Origin: Trifolium pratense
Taxonomy: Eukaryota > Streptophyta > Magnoliopsida > Fabales > Fabaceae
Assembly (NCBI RefSeq): GCF_020283565.1
Contig: NC_060061.1
Coordinates: 43,499,362-43,563,361 of the forward strand
DNA length: 64,000 nt
Direction of reading: 5' to 3'
This document shows, one piece after another, positions 25,601 through 38,500 of the stretch. Within the stretch, counting starts at the first letter, position 1. Every line of letters begins with the position of its first letter. The notes below the pieces were generated by a model. It was not told the DNA's origin. It saw nothing but the letters and a program-made list of their open reading frames with translations, and ran no database searches. Made by a program: the position numbers and the translations under genes.

Positions 25601-26149
25601 TTTCCAGCTTTTGCATTTTTCAGTGTGTATTATTGACGGTTCCCAGCCTTCAATAATGTTTATTTTATTTGTTTTATTTTTGTAAGACTGATTTTGTGCA
25701 TTATTGAGGGCCTTTAGCCTTCAATAAGTTCTAAATACATTATTGAGGGCTTCTAGCCCTCACAAAATTTGGTCAATAATTTGAGGTTTTCTTGTAGTGC
25801 AAAAGTAGAGTCATTGTAAATGCTTGGGCCATCGGAAGGGATCCGAAATATTGGACTGACCCAGATAAGTTTTATCCTGAAAGGTTTATTGATAGTTCTA
25901 TTGACTTCAAAGGAAATAATTGAGTACATTCCATTCGGTGCTGGAAGGAGAATTTGTCCGGGTATGAATTATGGTATGGCAAATGTTGAACAGGTCCTTG
26001 CACTTTTATTGTATCATTTTGATTGGAGGCTTCCCAATGGAATGAAAAATGAGGAATTAGAGTTGAGAGAAGATTTTGGAGCTACTATGTCAAGAAAAGG
26101 TGATCTTTACTTGATTCCCACAACTTCTCATCCTTTGCTTGTAACATAA
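22660..26149 (+). pseudogene. P450 locus F, CYP71D-like, split by a CACTA transposon
   Basis: Subgroup 2 paralogue of D and E. Exon 1 (22,660-23,571, 304 codons) is intact, including the anchor and the hinge [13 protein letters not shown]. Exon 2 starts at 23,869 with [10 protein letters not shown] and runs to 24,146, where a CACTA element is inserted. Coding sequence resumes at 25,803 and ends at 26,149. The insertion lies between the K-helix loop and PERF, so the haem loop is separated from the rest. A 2-bp deletion (AATAATTGAG where E has AATAATTTTGAG) creates a TGA at 25,921-25,923. One extra codon (ILIKKAQ for VLKKAQ) is harmless. The haem loop [11 protein letters not shown] is preserved but out of frame. 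Confidence 0.96.
24147..25799. mobile_element. Non-autonomous CACTA (En/Spm) transposon
   Basis: Terminal inverted repeats CACTACAAGAAAAC on the left and GTTTTCTTGTAGTG on the right enclose 1,653 bp. The 3-bp duplication CAA flanks it at 24,144-24,146 and 25,800-25,802, as expected for this superfamily. Subterminal repeats are conspicuous: about five copies near the left end and four near the right of a palindrome-like unit TTACTGACGGCC ... GCCCTCAATAATG. An AT-rich inverted repeat sits at about 24,396-24,470. No TnpA- or TnpD-like frame is visible; the 106-codon minus frame at 25,195-25,515 is not recognisable. Confidence 0.95.
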
Positions 26150-26930
26150 AAAACGAGGTTCTATAGAAGTTGTACTGTTTTCTATCAGTTAATTCTTTAT
26201 GCTAGTTGTTGTTCAGAGTTTCGTGTGTGCATTCGTTGTGATGATGAATGAATGAATTTGTTGTTCAGTGTTAAATGTTGTGATATTCAAGTAAGTATGT
26301 TGTATTTCAGATAGTTGAAATGTTTTGGATCAGAAATCACTTAGTTTAATTAGCTTAATAAGTTAATTACCTACCATCCATGGCTTTTATATTCTTTCTT
26401 GTACTCCATTCTTTATTATTGGTACACACTTGTTTTCCATATGGAAAGTAAGTGGATGAGGAAAAATAAATAGGTGGGTAATATAAGGCTTTATTATAAG
26501 ATTTTCAACGCAAGGCTTTGGACTCGATCTATCTTTGAATTGTACCTTATTCAACATTTAACTTGTTCTGATCACATTCAAAGGGCTTTTGATATCAATT
26601 AATTACTTGTTTCAGAAAATTATTCATACGTTTATGATTGATCAACAGAACACAAAGAATACACAATAGGTCTAATTCAAATCTAAATTAGAAGCATTTT
26701 AAATACCCTTTTATAAAATACTACCCTTACTGATAAACATATCTTACTTGATAGCAGTGTTATAGAGATGATCATTCGTAATAACAGAACACAAAGAATA
26801 GAACAAAAAAAGTTATAAAGTGTGTGTTTACAAACACAAACACACATGATCATTCATGATTAAATTGAGCACAAAGACACCAAAATAAATAATGTGGAAC
26901 TTAACCATGTTTTCTTCAAGAAATAACTTT
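26150..26930. other. F downstream region, no gene
   Basis: 3' flank resembling D and E, then AT-rich DNA. Nothing coding seen. Confidence 0.45.
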
Positions 26931-26939
26931 ATAAGTATG

Positions 26940-27530
26940 GGAATCACAACCAATCACATATGTAACTCTAGAAGTAATTATATGATTAAAGTAACATTTT
27001 TCACTGACACGACTTACCAAAGAAATCACGACTTACCAAAGAACTAGAGAGCCATAGCATAGCATCTCTTGCATAATTGCTTCTCTTCTTTTTCTTGGTA
27101 TCATCTTAATGTTGTATTCAATTTGGGAATCTTGCTTCTCAATGTATGAAAAAACAGTTCTGGAACAAGTAATGTATCAATGAGAAAAGAGTAAGTTTTA
27201 GTCATACTCAGACAAAAATACACAATAGGTATAATTCAAATATAAATTAGCAGCATTTCAAAATACACCAAAAACACAATGAAATTTAACAGATTTTTTT
27301 TCCCCCTACAAATTGTACTTACAAAAACATAAGATGTGATTAGTTTTACTGCTGCATTTCATCAAACACCTTAAAAGCAGTTTTTTTTTTTTTTTACAAA
27401 GAGCTGAGGATCGAACCCACGACCTATAACATACTACCCAAAAACCCCTCGCACCAAACCAAACCTAGCGGCTTACCTTAAAAGCAGCTTTGGTTCTTTC
27501 AAAAATCAAACTCGGAATATAATAGACTTT
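26940..27530 (-). pseudogene. Second copy of the VFDEMQQ gene remnant, with a SINE in it
   Basis: Homologous to 9,236-9,640. Before the SINE inserted, the minus strand read through IFERTKAAFKVFDEMQQ-stop, with the stop at 27,346-27,348. The SINE at 27,381-27,475 interrupts this frame. The upstream exon-like piece is at about 27,050-27,160. Family not recognised. Confidence 0.5.
27381..27475 (-). mobile_element. tRNA-derived SINE, family 2
   Basis: Minus-strand element starting TAAGCCGCTAGG, B-box-like GGGTTCGATCC, poly(A) tail seen as poly-T at about 27,381-27,395. Perfect 12-bp target-site duplication CCTTAAAAGCAG at 27,369-27,380 and 27,476-27,487. Confidence 0.9.
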
Positions 27531-29287
27531 TAAAGTGAGTCATCATCATTGTATTAAAGAAAGCATAAAGTGTAGTGCGTTTGTTACAGAAGATTGTTTA
27601 ATTTGGCTTTATATAGTAATGTAACGGTGGTGGAGATGAAACGGTTGGGTTGAGGTCTTGGTGAGGGCGGGTGGAAATGAAAGAGGGAAGACAATTGTTT
27701 CCGTTGGAGGAAGATGAGGTGTTGGACCGTTGCTGTGGGTCCTTAACCCTCTGTTTTTTTAGGGAAGAAGATTTGATAATCGAGGTAAATAATTAGAAAT
27801 TGACTTCAATTAATTCCTGGACATTTCATTTTATGATTTAACCACTTTTTTGTTTTGGTTAACTATATTATGTAAGAAAATGTTTTAGAACAAACTAATT
27901 ATCTAAAACATTAAAGGGTCTCTACTTGGAACAAACATGTTTTTTAAGGGTTCGTTTGATCTATAAAATATAAATATCGGATAAAACAGTACAAGACAGA
28001 ATAATATAGGACAAATGTTTAAGATATTGAACAAACTTTTTATTGTACGATGTTTGGTGGATAAAAGATTTTATTAAATTAATTTAAATTAGAGTAGAAA
28101 TTCCCTTCATCCGATGGCTATAGAAAATGATTTCACTTGTGTTGATTTTTCTTTAACAAGACAATTCTTGGATTATTTGTTTCAATTTTTTTTATTTGTT
28201 TCTATTTTTGTGTGTTAAGAAGTTTACACTGACTAAATGCATGCATGAAGTGAAATATTCATTTAGACAAAAATAGATTTAAATTCTACCGAAAATCGAT
28301 TTTACGGTATAGATGTTTATACTTTCTTTTTTTGTTTACGATGAGTTCAGAATCGAACCCAGCCTATAACGTACTACCCAAATCCCTCACCAATAGACCA
28401 AATCCAATGGCTTATACTTCCCCCTTCTTGTGATAAAGTGATATTTATCTTCGGACGAAAGTAATACTCTATTTCAAAATAATAGTAATTTTTTTTTTGA
28501 ATATATGTAGTGTGTGATTGTAGTGCATGACCTATATATATATTATATGTTCTTCAACTATGCTAATTAAATAAAGTACTAAGTTGTCGTTATATGTGAG
28601 GTTTAATAAATAAAATTTAAACAAAACTTTGGTAAACCAAATTGAAAAAGATTCTATTGGAGATTCAACCAATGTGATGGATGCTTCTTGTTCTAACACA
28701 TTGTTTGACAAAATCTATCTTCCAAAATAAGAGCATCAAAACCATCTGAAAATATTACTTTTATTACTTTTCTTTGGGATGCCATCTTTGTTTGTAGTAT
28801 TTGACCTATATCGAACATATAAAATATAACCCATTAAATTTTGTGGGTATAACAAGCTTGGTGTAATTTATATGAATTTTCGGCTACTCAAAAGAGAATT
28901 GTAAAGAATTTGTCTAAGTGATAGTTTTGATTCTCTTAAGCATGTGGTCAAGTTAGAGGTTCAATTTCTGACAACATACCGAGAAAATTCGGTTGGAGAG
29001 ATGAGAACCACCCTGTGTATTTCACAGGTTTCCGACGGAGATTAAAAAGTATAATCATAATATTTTTGTTGGTTTTTTTTACAAAATATTTTTGTTGGAC
29101 TTATGCTTACACATATATCACTTGCAATATAAAATACTAGAAAACACTTATTTCAATGATCCAAATTATGTCTATATATATGTGTGTACAAAAGAATGAT
29201 GTTCTTCACCAAACTAGTAAAAAAGAAAAAGAAACATATTCATCTAAGCCATTCATCTAACTCTCCTGTTTCTTTTTTTATCTACAT
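27531..29287. other. Intergenic upstream of locus G
   Basis: AT-rich; holds one SINE (28,325-28,411) and no gene that I recognise. A TATA box TATATATA lies at 29,173-29,180, about 108 bp before the ATG of G. Locus I has the same arrangement. Confidence 0.5.
28325..28411 (-). mobile_element. tRNA-derived SINE, family 2
   Basis: Starts TAAGCCATTGGATTTGG on the minus strand, B-box-like GGGTTCGATTC, A-rich tail. 8-bp flanking repeat TTATACTT at 28,317-28,324 and 28,412-28,419. Confidence 0.8.
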
Positions 29288-31226
29288 ATGGATCTTCAAG
29301 CAATTTACCCTTTCACCCTTTTTTCCATTTTCTTCTTCTCCATCATTGTGACACTAAAACTAAAGAAGAAAATCAAGAAAATTGACCCAATTCCAAATAT
29401 ACCCCCAGGGCCATGGAAACTACCTATCATAGGAAACATAGCTAATCTTATTGGCTCTCCACCACATAGAAAATTAAGAGATTTATCAAAAAAATATGGA
29501 CCTTTAATGCATCTTCAACTTGGTGAAGTTTTCTTTATTATTGTTTCCTCAGCAGAATATGCTAAGGAAATAATGAAAACACATGATGTTATATTTGCAT
29601 CAAGGTCTCGAACACTAACCACAGATATAGTCTTTTATGATTCAACCGATATAGCTGCTGCGCCTTATGGTGAATATTGGAGACAACTTCGAAAGATTTG
29701 TACCGTAGAGCTTTTAAGTATAAAACGCGTTCAATCTTTTTGGCCAATAAGGGAACAAGAGATGAGTAATCTCATAAAAAAGATTGCTTCTGAAGAAGGA
29801 AGTGTCGTCAATCTTTCTCAACAAGTTGTGTCGATGATGTTTTCATTCACTTCAAGGGCTGCATTTGGTAAAAAATACAACGAGCAAGACGAGTTTGTAT
29901 TGGCGGTAAGAGAAATATTGCAACTAGCAGGTGGTTTTTACATTGGAGACTTATATCCTTCGGCGAAATGGCTTCAAAACCTCACTGGAATGAGGCCTAA
30001 GCTTGAGAAGTTACATCAAAAAGTTGATAATATACTTGATATGATCATCAATGATCATAAAGGGACAAAGTTGAGAACTAAAGATGATTTAGTTGAAGGA
30101 AAGGAAGATTTGATTGATGTTCTCTTGAAATATGAGGATGGTAACAACAATGATCAGGAATTTTCCTTAACTAAAAGAAATATCAAGGCTGTACTCTTTG
30201 TAAGTATATATTTACTTTCCTTTCTTCCAAAATCCTATGCCTACAAATAATTTTATTTATGCAGGTATGAATCGACCTATTTCAATTTAGCTACTGATAT
30301 AAACATTTGTGAGATTGTTTTCAAGAGCTTATAGAAATAAAATAACTAGCTTTTGATATGTTCATAAGTTGTTTTTAGCATATTCTCACAAACTCTCTAG
30401 AATAGCTAATAAAAAAGCTTAAATGTCCCTGTGAGCTTACCTCAGCCAGTAGGGACATCGTATATATTATGCAGGAATCTGGGTTCACCTATTCACCTTT
30501 ATATGAAAACAATTTATTTAATTTTTTATTATAGAAATAACTTATAGATAAGCACTTATAAACATTTATGCTAGAAGCTTTTTAATGAAGTGGTTTTTTT
30601 TTCCATCATTTAAGGATATCTTCACAGGTGGAAGTGACACAGCAGCAACTACAATTAACTGGGCAATGGCTGAGATGATAAAGGACCAAAGAGTATTGAA
30701 GAAAGCACAAGCTGAAGTGCGAGAGATATTCAAAAAAAGAGGAAAAGTTGATGAAACATGCATTGATGAGTTAAAATACTTGAAAGTAATTATCAAAGAG
30801 GTTCTAAGAATGCACCCTCCTGGTCCACTTTTAATTCCAAGGGTGTGTGGACAAGCTTGTGAGATTGATGGATATCACATACCAATAAAAAGTAAGGTAA
30901 TAATCAACGCTTGGGCGATTGGAATGGATCCAAAATATTGGACCGAGCCAGAGAAGTTTTATCCGGAGAGGTTTATTGATAGTTCTTTTGATTTTAGAGG
31001 AAATAATTTTGAGTACATTCCATTTGGCGCCGGGAGGAGAATTTGTCCTGGTATAAATTATGGTTTGGCAAATGTTGAATTGGCACTTGCTATGTTATTG
31101 TGCCACTTTGATTGGAAGCTTCCAAATGGAATGAAAAGTGAGGATTTGGATATGACTGAGCTATTTGGTGCTTCTGTTATAAGAAAAGATGACTTGTACT
31201 TGATTCCATGCACTTATGCTTTATGA
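29288..31226 (+). CDS. P450 locus G, CYP71D-like, complete
   Basis: Complete 507-residue P450 of subgroup 3 (N-terminus [17 protein letters not shown]). Exons 29,288-30,199 and 30,615-31,226; the 415-bp phase-0 intron ends TTTCCATCATTTAAG, exactly as in locus I. Hinge [14 protein letters not shown]-helix GGSDTA at about 309-314, K-helix EVLR at 366-369, PERF, and haem cysteine at about 448 ([11 protein letters not shown]). Two local changes: K-helix loop PRVCGQAC where paralogues have PREC, and ICHFDW-type variation after the haem loop (MLLCHFDW). Neither removes a catalytic residue. The intron contains a SINE fragment. Likely functional; substrate unknown. Confidence 0.96.
30425..30514 (+). 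mobile_element. Truncated SINE, family 1, in the intron of G
   Basis: Begins GTCCCTGTGAGCTTACCTCAG (tRNA-like A box) and has TGGGTTCACC at the B-box position. Same family as the copies at 39,078 and 53,186. No clear duplication was found. Confidence 0.65.
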
Positions 31227-32046
31227 AAAGTTTCCGTTGCACACAAAATAGTGCTTTTATAATTATTTTAGTATTGTTTTTTTTCAATCTTTTTTTCAAT
31301 GTTTGGTGCTTTTACAAAATAGTTCCGCTAACACAGTTGTCACTGGCACTGCTGCGAATGAACGGCCTGGTAAGAGTTATATTGTCACACTGTCTGCCTG
31401 CACTAAGAGCAGTGCACTAGTCAGATGAACATAGACAAATTTCACTGCTGTTAAACTCAAACAACAGCTAGCATAATTCAATTCGGGCTGCAACACCATA
31501 GCACACTGCACCATCCCTGCAAAAGAGAACGGAAATTTGTACAAACCAGAGCTCTGGCAGGTCGATGCACACAGGTCATCAAGCGCGAGCTGAGCCTAAC
31601 AAAATTAGTGTTTAACCGACCCTACTCGCTCCCAAACCAATTTCATTATTTACAATAGTTGTCTACAACTTTAAAACCATGCATGGACACCGGGGCAGAA
31701 CTTTGTGGTGTCGGGTGGGTGCCATGAATATCCTCAACTATTTTATATAAATTCTACTCAGCATGTTATTTCATATGGTTTGCATTGTTATAGTGAATGG
31801 AAAATGTTTTTGTTAACATGAAGATTGTTGTTCTAGTTCTTATGCCACCATTTTTCGTATTTTATTAGTTTTATATAAAAAAAAAAACCTTTTGGGCCTC
31901 GAACCCACATAGGTAAATAGGTAATATTCGAATAAAAATAACCTTGCACTTGTAATATTCAAACAATCATTACACAACATTGTTGTCCATAAATCAAACG
32001 ATTTCGTCAACAGAATTTCACTTTCATTTAACATATGTGGAGTAGG
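31227..32046. other. Convergent G-H intergenic region
   Basis: 3' flanks of G (plus) and H (minus). No gene or recognised element seen. Confidence 0.45.
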
Positions 32047-34028
32047 TTAAGGATGATAAGTGATAGGAATAAGGTATAAATCATCTTTCCGAGTAACCGC
32101 TGACCCAAAAGTCTCACTCATGTCTAAATCCTCACTTTTCAATCCACCGGAAAGTTTCCAATCAAAGTGATACATCAACAGTGCAAGTGGATACTCAACA
32201 TTGATCATACCAAATGTGATTCCCGGACACATTCTTCTCCCAGCACCAAATGGAACGAACTCAAAATTATTACCCCTATAGTCTACACAACTTTCAATAA
32301 ACCTTTCAGGATAAAATTTCTCCGAGTCGGCCCAATAATTTGGATCTCTTCCAATAGCCCAAGCATTCACTATCACTTTGCTTTTAAAAGGTATATCATA
32401 CCCTTTTAACTTGCATTCTTGTCCACATTCTCTTGGAAGCAAAAATGTTGCAGGCGGGTGCAATCTCAATGTCTCTTTCACAACACATTTTAAATATTTT
32501 AATTTCTCAATGTCACTTTCATTGGGTTTTCTTTCTTTATCAAAAACCTCTCTTACCTCAGCTTGAACCGTCTCCATTATTTTTGGATTTTTTATCATCT
32601 CTGCCATTGCCCATGTTATGGTAGTAGCTGATGTCTCACTTCCACCTCCATATATATCCTTCAAAATCAAGTGATTTAATTAGTTAACTTAATAGTAAAA
32701 GCATCCCAAACAGTTTGTAGTTGTTGCATAAGGAATCAATAATAAATTGTTCTCTTTGTACCATAAGGAGAACGATTTTGAGCCGTTGCATAAAATTTAT
32801 AAAATTTCAACGAAATATGAAAAACCGTTGCTCATGACACTCTACCAGACTGGTTTTCTTATCTTTCAAAATTTAGGCGTTGTCGTGGACCCAAAATGTT
32901 GTAGTGATATTGTAATTCTAATTATTAAAGAGTATATACCAATACTAATTGTAACTCTATTGGGGGTTTATCTCATATATACCACAAAATTTACATGAAA
33001 AAAGAAGAAGGAAATTAAATACATAAACTAGTACATAAAGAAATTAAAAAAGGAACATGTACTACTTTTTTTCTATGCCAAATAATATATACTTTTTATT
33101 TTTCCACAATTATTTAAGTTTGTGTTGAAGATATTAATATACTTACCAAGATCACAGCCTTGACACTATTATCACTCAAACAATCCTGCTTCAATAGCAC
33201 ATCTACAAGATCTTCCTCCACTTCATCACCATGATTTTCACTAGCCCTTGATTTATTAACCTCCCTATGCTCATCAATAATGTTTTGCATAATCAAATCA
33301 GCTTCTTTGTGTAACTTTTCAAGCTTAGGCTTCAATCCAGATATATGTTGAAGCCATTTATAAGAAGGATACAAATCTCCCAAATCAAAACCACCAGCAA
33401 TCTTAATAGCTTCCCTTACCAATGATATGAATTTCTGATTTTCCTTGTACTTTTTTCCAAAAGCTGTCCTTGAAGTGATTGTAGAAATTGTTGAAAACAC
33501 TTCTTTGGTAAAATTAATTTGTGATCCTTCTTTTGAAGCAATCAATTTGATTAGATTATTTACCTCTTCACTTCTTATTGGTTGAAAAGATTGGACACGT
33601 TTTGAACTTAATAGCTCTAAAGTACAAATTTTTTTAAGTTGTCTCCAATAATCACCATAAGGTGCAAAAGCTATACCAAGAGAGTCATAACCCAATATCT
33701 TTGAAGCTTGAATATGAGGCCTTGATGCAAAGATAAGATCATGGTTTTTCATCACTTCTTTTGCATATTCCGGTGATGAAACTACAATTGTTGAAACTTC
33801 ACCAAGTTTTAGATGCATTAAAGGTCCATATTTTGTTGACAAGTCTCTTAGCTTATGATGGGGAAGTGAACCAATAAGGTTGTGTATGTTTCCTATGATA
33901 GGTAGCTTTAATGGACCTGGTGGTAAATTTGTAGTTGAGTTAGATTTCTTGGTCACTATTTTGTTTGCTATGAACACAAAAAGGAAAATGGAGAAAATGG
34001 ATGTGAAGTATAGGATTTGAAGATCCAT
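32047..34028 (-). CDS. P450 locus H, CYP71D-like, complete
   Basis: Complete 497-residue P450 of subgroup 4 on the minus strand. Exon 1 34,028-33,147, exon 2 32,658-32,047, phase-0 intron of 488 bp. N-terminus [17 protein letters not shown], hinge [14 protein letters not shown]-helix GGSETS at about 299-304, K-helix ETLR at 356-359, PERF, haem cysteine at about 438 in [11 protein letters not shown]. All signature residues are present. A TATA-like TATATTAG lies about 60 bp before the ATG (34,085-34,092). It is the P450 nearest to the terpene synthase, 1.5 kb downstream of it and in the same direction, so it is the first candidate partner enzyme. That role is inferred from position only. Confidence 0.96.
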
Positions 34029-35510
34029 CTTGAAAACAGACTTATGGCTTTCTTGTTTTATGATTAAACTCTGTTTGCAACTCTAATATATAGTAGTAGA
34101 AATTAATTTCTTAATTTGTCATCAGTGTTTTCTTAAATCTTGTTATCGGTCTTATAATGTTTTCTTTTTAAGTTGTAATGTTTGTTTGTGGATGACTTAT
34201 ATCTTCTTGTAAACAAAGTACAAGACAAGCTGCCGTTATATGGGAAGTTTTAATATAAGAGAATTTGTTTAAAAAAGTCTTTGGTAAACTAGAATGAGAA
34301 AGATTCAATATAATTGAAAATTGGCTTAATTATATTTTTAGTCTTTATCTTTATTTTAGGTTTTAAATTGGTCCCTTGTCTTTTCTGCAGGTTTTATGTT
34401 GCCATGTTGATCCCTCCCGTCAAATTTTACACTATTACCGTTAAATTTGGACACGTGTCATGCCGTCACCGGACGACCATACCACACCACACACCATACT
34501 TGGCCTGCACACCATACCACCACTTGTCCAGCACGTCGGCGCCGAAACAGTAGACCTGAAAAACACGACCACGAACGACCAGCTACAAAACGCCGGGAGA
34601 AACGGCGGTCGGAGCCGTGCGGATGATGACGAAGCCATCGTCGCACTGCTCAAAAAAGAAGCTACATCTCTGAGTGTTTAAAATTTGGATTTTTTGAGGG
34701 AACGAGAAGGAGGAGGCGTGAAGGAACCTAGAGAGAGGTCAGAGAAAAAGATTTTTGCAAACGTGGTTTCTGATATTAGTAAATAATCAGTTCATTGGTC
34801 TGTTAGTGAGACTTAATTGAGAAATTAGGGTTAAGAGTGGAAATTAAACTGTATATATTGACATGAAATATATCATATTATATAGCCTAAATAAATGTTG
34901 CATTGTGCAGGAACTGTATTGACTTGAAATATTGCTTGATAGTAATACTAAATCTAATTTCTTCCCCTTTGTCTCTCTCGTTCCTGATTAGTGATTATTT
35001 AATTCCTTTCATTTTTCTTTCAGGTTCTTAAAGGTCCTCTCACATTCTCCTCTTTGCTTTCATGTGTTTGTATAATCTGATTCATTGTGTGTTGCTATTT
35101 TTTTTATAGATGCTTCGAGCAGTTTTCTATGTTATGGCTAATATTTAGTGTGTCTAGAGTTCGAACCCCGATCTATATATAAAATACGATTTTTTTACTA
35201 GCTGAGCTAAACTCACATAAATAATATCAAATTAAAGTTAATGATACTTTTTGTATAAAAAAAGCTAATCATCATACTTTATGCATTACAATATAATTAT
35301 AAATTCAACCCAAATTACATTTTATTCCTGAAAAAAGAAATTCCACACGACATGCACACATTGCATATCTTTTATTCAAACAAGAAATATAAAGCACATA
35401 AACACTAATTTATTTTTAAATTTTGGCAAATGCTACGGTTTGGAGCTTTAAGAAAATCATGGTGTGAATACGATTTTATCAAATTCGCCGTAAATTTAAA
35501 CATTAATTCA
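34029..35510. other. H-terpene synthase intergenic region
   Basis: 34,323-34,450 resembles a decayed AT-rich TIR repeat (GGCTTAATTATATTTTTAGT). 34,450-34,660 is a GC-rich island (for example GTCGGCGCCGAAACAGTAG) in which short frames open on both strands; none is recognisable. A SINE-like stretch is at 35,150-35,222. Confidence 0.45.
35150..35222 (-). mobile_element. SINE-like tRNA-related sequence
   Basis: On the minus strand, TTTAGCTCAGCTAGTA (A-box-like) is followed by GGGGTTCGAACTC (B-box-like). It lacks a foldable tRNA cloverleaf, and no target duplication was found. Confidence 0.5.
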
Positions 35511-38500
35511 TTAGAAGTTTGATGCTGATATTGGAACCGGATCAATAAGCACTGCTTTAATAGATGTCTTCATTAGTCCTTTAGAATTCGTGTAGCCATC
35601 TTCATCTTTGTAAATCACATCCATAAAACGTGAAAGATTCAGAGCGCGGGTGAGAAAAGGCATTGGAACTTTAGTTGGCCTAAGACATTCTTCATTTATA
35701 TCTTTCCAAGCAATTGCACTTCTCTTTTGGCATTCTAGAATAGCAGCTTCCCTTGAGATACCGTATTGCTTCATATAGCAATCCAACAATGAGCATACAT
35801 GTCCTCTTTTTTGTTCAAACTGTACAACAAGAAATAATTCATGCAACTATATTTATATCGAGTAAAATAAAATAAATAGTATTTTTGGAAAAATTAAGGT
35901 TTCAAATTGTGATCCGCATTCGCAATTGTGCCTGCAATATTGTTGATTTTGTAGTCTCTACAACCGCACAATCGAAATGTAATTGCATTAACAACTCATT
36001 AGACGATTTCAGACATGTTTGTTTAAATCTTCTTGCCAAAAGTTAAAATTTCACAACCCATAATAATACTAAACTCTGTGGCTTTTATTTATTTTTTTGG
36101 TAAAGAAAACCATGTGACTCTACTGTGGTAGATAAATAATGTTGTGGCACCATGTGCCACTTAATATAGGGTCCGTTTGTTTCAGCTTTACAAAAATTGA
36201 TATTTTCTTTGTATTTTTTAAAATAGATTTTATTAAATTGTTTTTCAAAATTTTTTAAGTTTTTATATATTTATTTTTCTAAATTTAAACACTAATTTTG
36301 ATATTATATAACAAAAACATACATTATTGAAGATCGAAACATAGTAAAAATCACAATCGCAACATTTGTAGTTACAAATTGCATCTGCTACCACATGACC
36401 GCTTTTTAAAATCGTAGGAATAATTATCGGTTTTTCTATCATGTGCAAATTTGTTCATGTTACGAAATTTAAAATTTTATTTTAAATTTGTATTGGAACT
36501 TATGCATTTTATATTAAATGTGCAACTTTTTAACGAATTATTATTGTTTTTCAATAAAAAATGACTATTTTTAGTTGGTTTAACATGTGCAATATTACAC
36601 ATTAGACAAAATACCTCGCTGGAGACAATTTCATCCATTAATCTGCAAAGATTAGCTGCGGCATTAGCAATTTTTGGCTCATTTGTTATCCAATTGAAGA
36701 TGTTCTCTGTGGCTGTTTCTCCCATGCCAATGTAAGAAGTTAATATCAGCAAAGTGTAACAACATGATTTTGTTGCTATGCGCATGTACTCTTCTGTTGT
36801 TGGTGTATAGTTTTCATTCAGCCATCTGGCCTCAGTTATAAATGCTTGGACTGCCTTTTTGACCTGCCATTGTTAGCAACAATGTAATTAAATTTTGAAA
36901 ACTTTGTTTAATATTTAAGTTGGTATTCTTTGTGCTGATCTATAGTTTGGTATAATATAAATATTACAGTATTTGCCAATAAAAAATATATTTAAGAGTG
37001 TCTGTTTGGTACTTAAAATAAGTGACAAAATAGAATAATTGTAGCCGGGTGGAATGAGTAGCTCAATAACTAATTGAGCTAAGATTTAGGGGTTAGAACG
37101 AAAACGAAAGGAAGTACAAAAAAGAAGGGATAAAATACAACTGTCTGAGCCCCTGACTTTTCATACTTCCAAGTACTGTAATAATTAGAAAAATAACAAT
37201 TCATACTTCTTTTTTGTAGTATCCAAGGGTATAGGTCCTTCCTTCTTTGCTCATTTCTTGCTCTATTTCTTCGTAAACCGTCAAGATAGTTGTATAAAGA
37301 ATTTTCATGTAGTTTGGAAGATCGTCTACCATTCTAATATCCCACCTGAAAATCACTTTCGTTACCATCACAATCACCTTTTTTTTTTAAAAAAAAAAAG
37401 GAAAAAGAAGCATTTTTAACAAGATGTGTCTAGACAAAGGAGAATAAATATCACATTTTATTAAAATTTACTAAAAATAGTACGAGTGAAAGCCAAGGGA
37501 AAAATAAGGGTGATGTAAATATATGTTTCCTTCCATGTGAGGTGTTAGTTAACCTTTCAATTGCCTTGGTAAAAAGTTCTAGTTCATCAATCGTTCCGTA
37601 TGCATCATATGTATCATCAATGACCGATAATAGGCTGACTGTTTTAGTCATGATTTTTCTTGCTTGAGAATATTTGGGCTCAAAAAATGTAGTCAAAACC
37701 CAAAAGCTACATTCAATAATCCTATCTCGTGCATAAGGTAGTTTGTTGGCGAAATCCAGCTCCTTCCACCATCTTTAAAGATAAAATAAAAAATAAAAAT
37801 TAGCATACAAAGGATTAATCTTTACAGTTTTTCTTTTAATATTTTCTTACTTGCAATACTTACATGCAAATGTTTCCAAATTCCTTTTGATATAGGCTTT
37901 GAAGAAAATTGAAATCCAATTTTGCTAAAGTGAGTAAAATTTCATCATGGGATGAATCTTGCTCATAGATTGAAATGTAGCGTCGTGCCTCTAGCCTTGG
38001 CAAGTTCTTGTGTAGAGCTTGCCTTAAGCTATATTTGACTTGTGTAGCAAGAAAAGGGCTTAATTCGGTGGCAATGGACTCGAGATGAGTTGAAGTAAAA
38101 CTCAATGCTTCTTCCAAAATTTCTTCTCCATGAATCATCATATGTGATGCTTCATACAAGCTTAACATCCCCTCAACATCCGTGATAAGTTTTTCATTGA
38201 AGTTTCTTTGTTCGTCCTTGAATTTGTTGAACACGTCTAGTGTGTTTATAAAAAACAACCATTAGAGTGAATATACAACTTCAAATAAATAATAGTAAAA
38301 ATAACGACGAGATGAAAACATACCATACAAAAATATATGTGAATCTTCAAAGAAAAAACTTATTTACGAGGATATGAACAAAGTATAGACTTTTTTTTAG
38401 TGAAAATTGGTTAGGAGAACCTTCAAAAAACGTAAGAACTTTTTCTTATGTAAGCACTATTTTTTTTTCTTACGTAAGAACTTTAATAAATTATTTGTTG

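Noticed and set aside
24147..25799. CRISPR-like array in the repeated GACGGCC units
   Set aside because: Units are subterminal transposon repeats of irregular spacing in a plant genome, bounded by CACTA ends.
32167..32624. Plus-strand open frames across 32.2-32.6 kb
   Set aside because: They are antisense shadows of exon 2 of P450 locus H.
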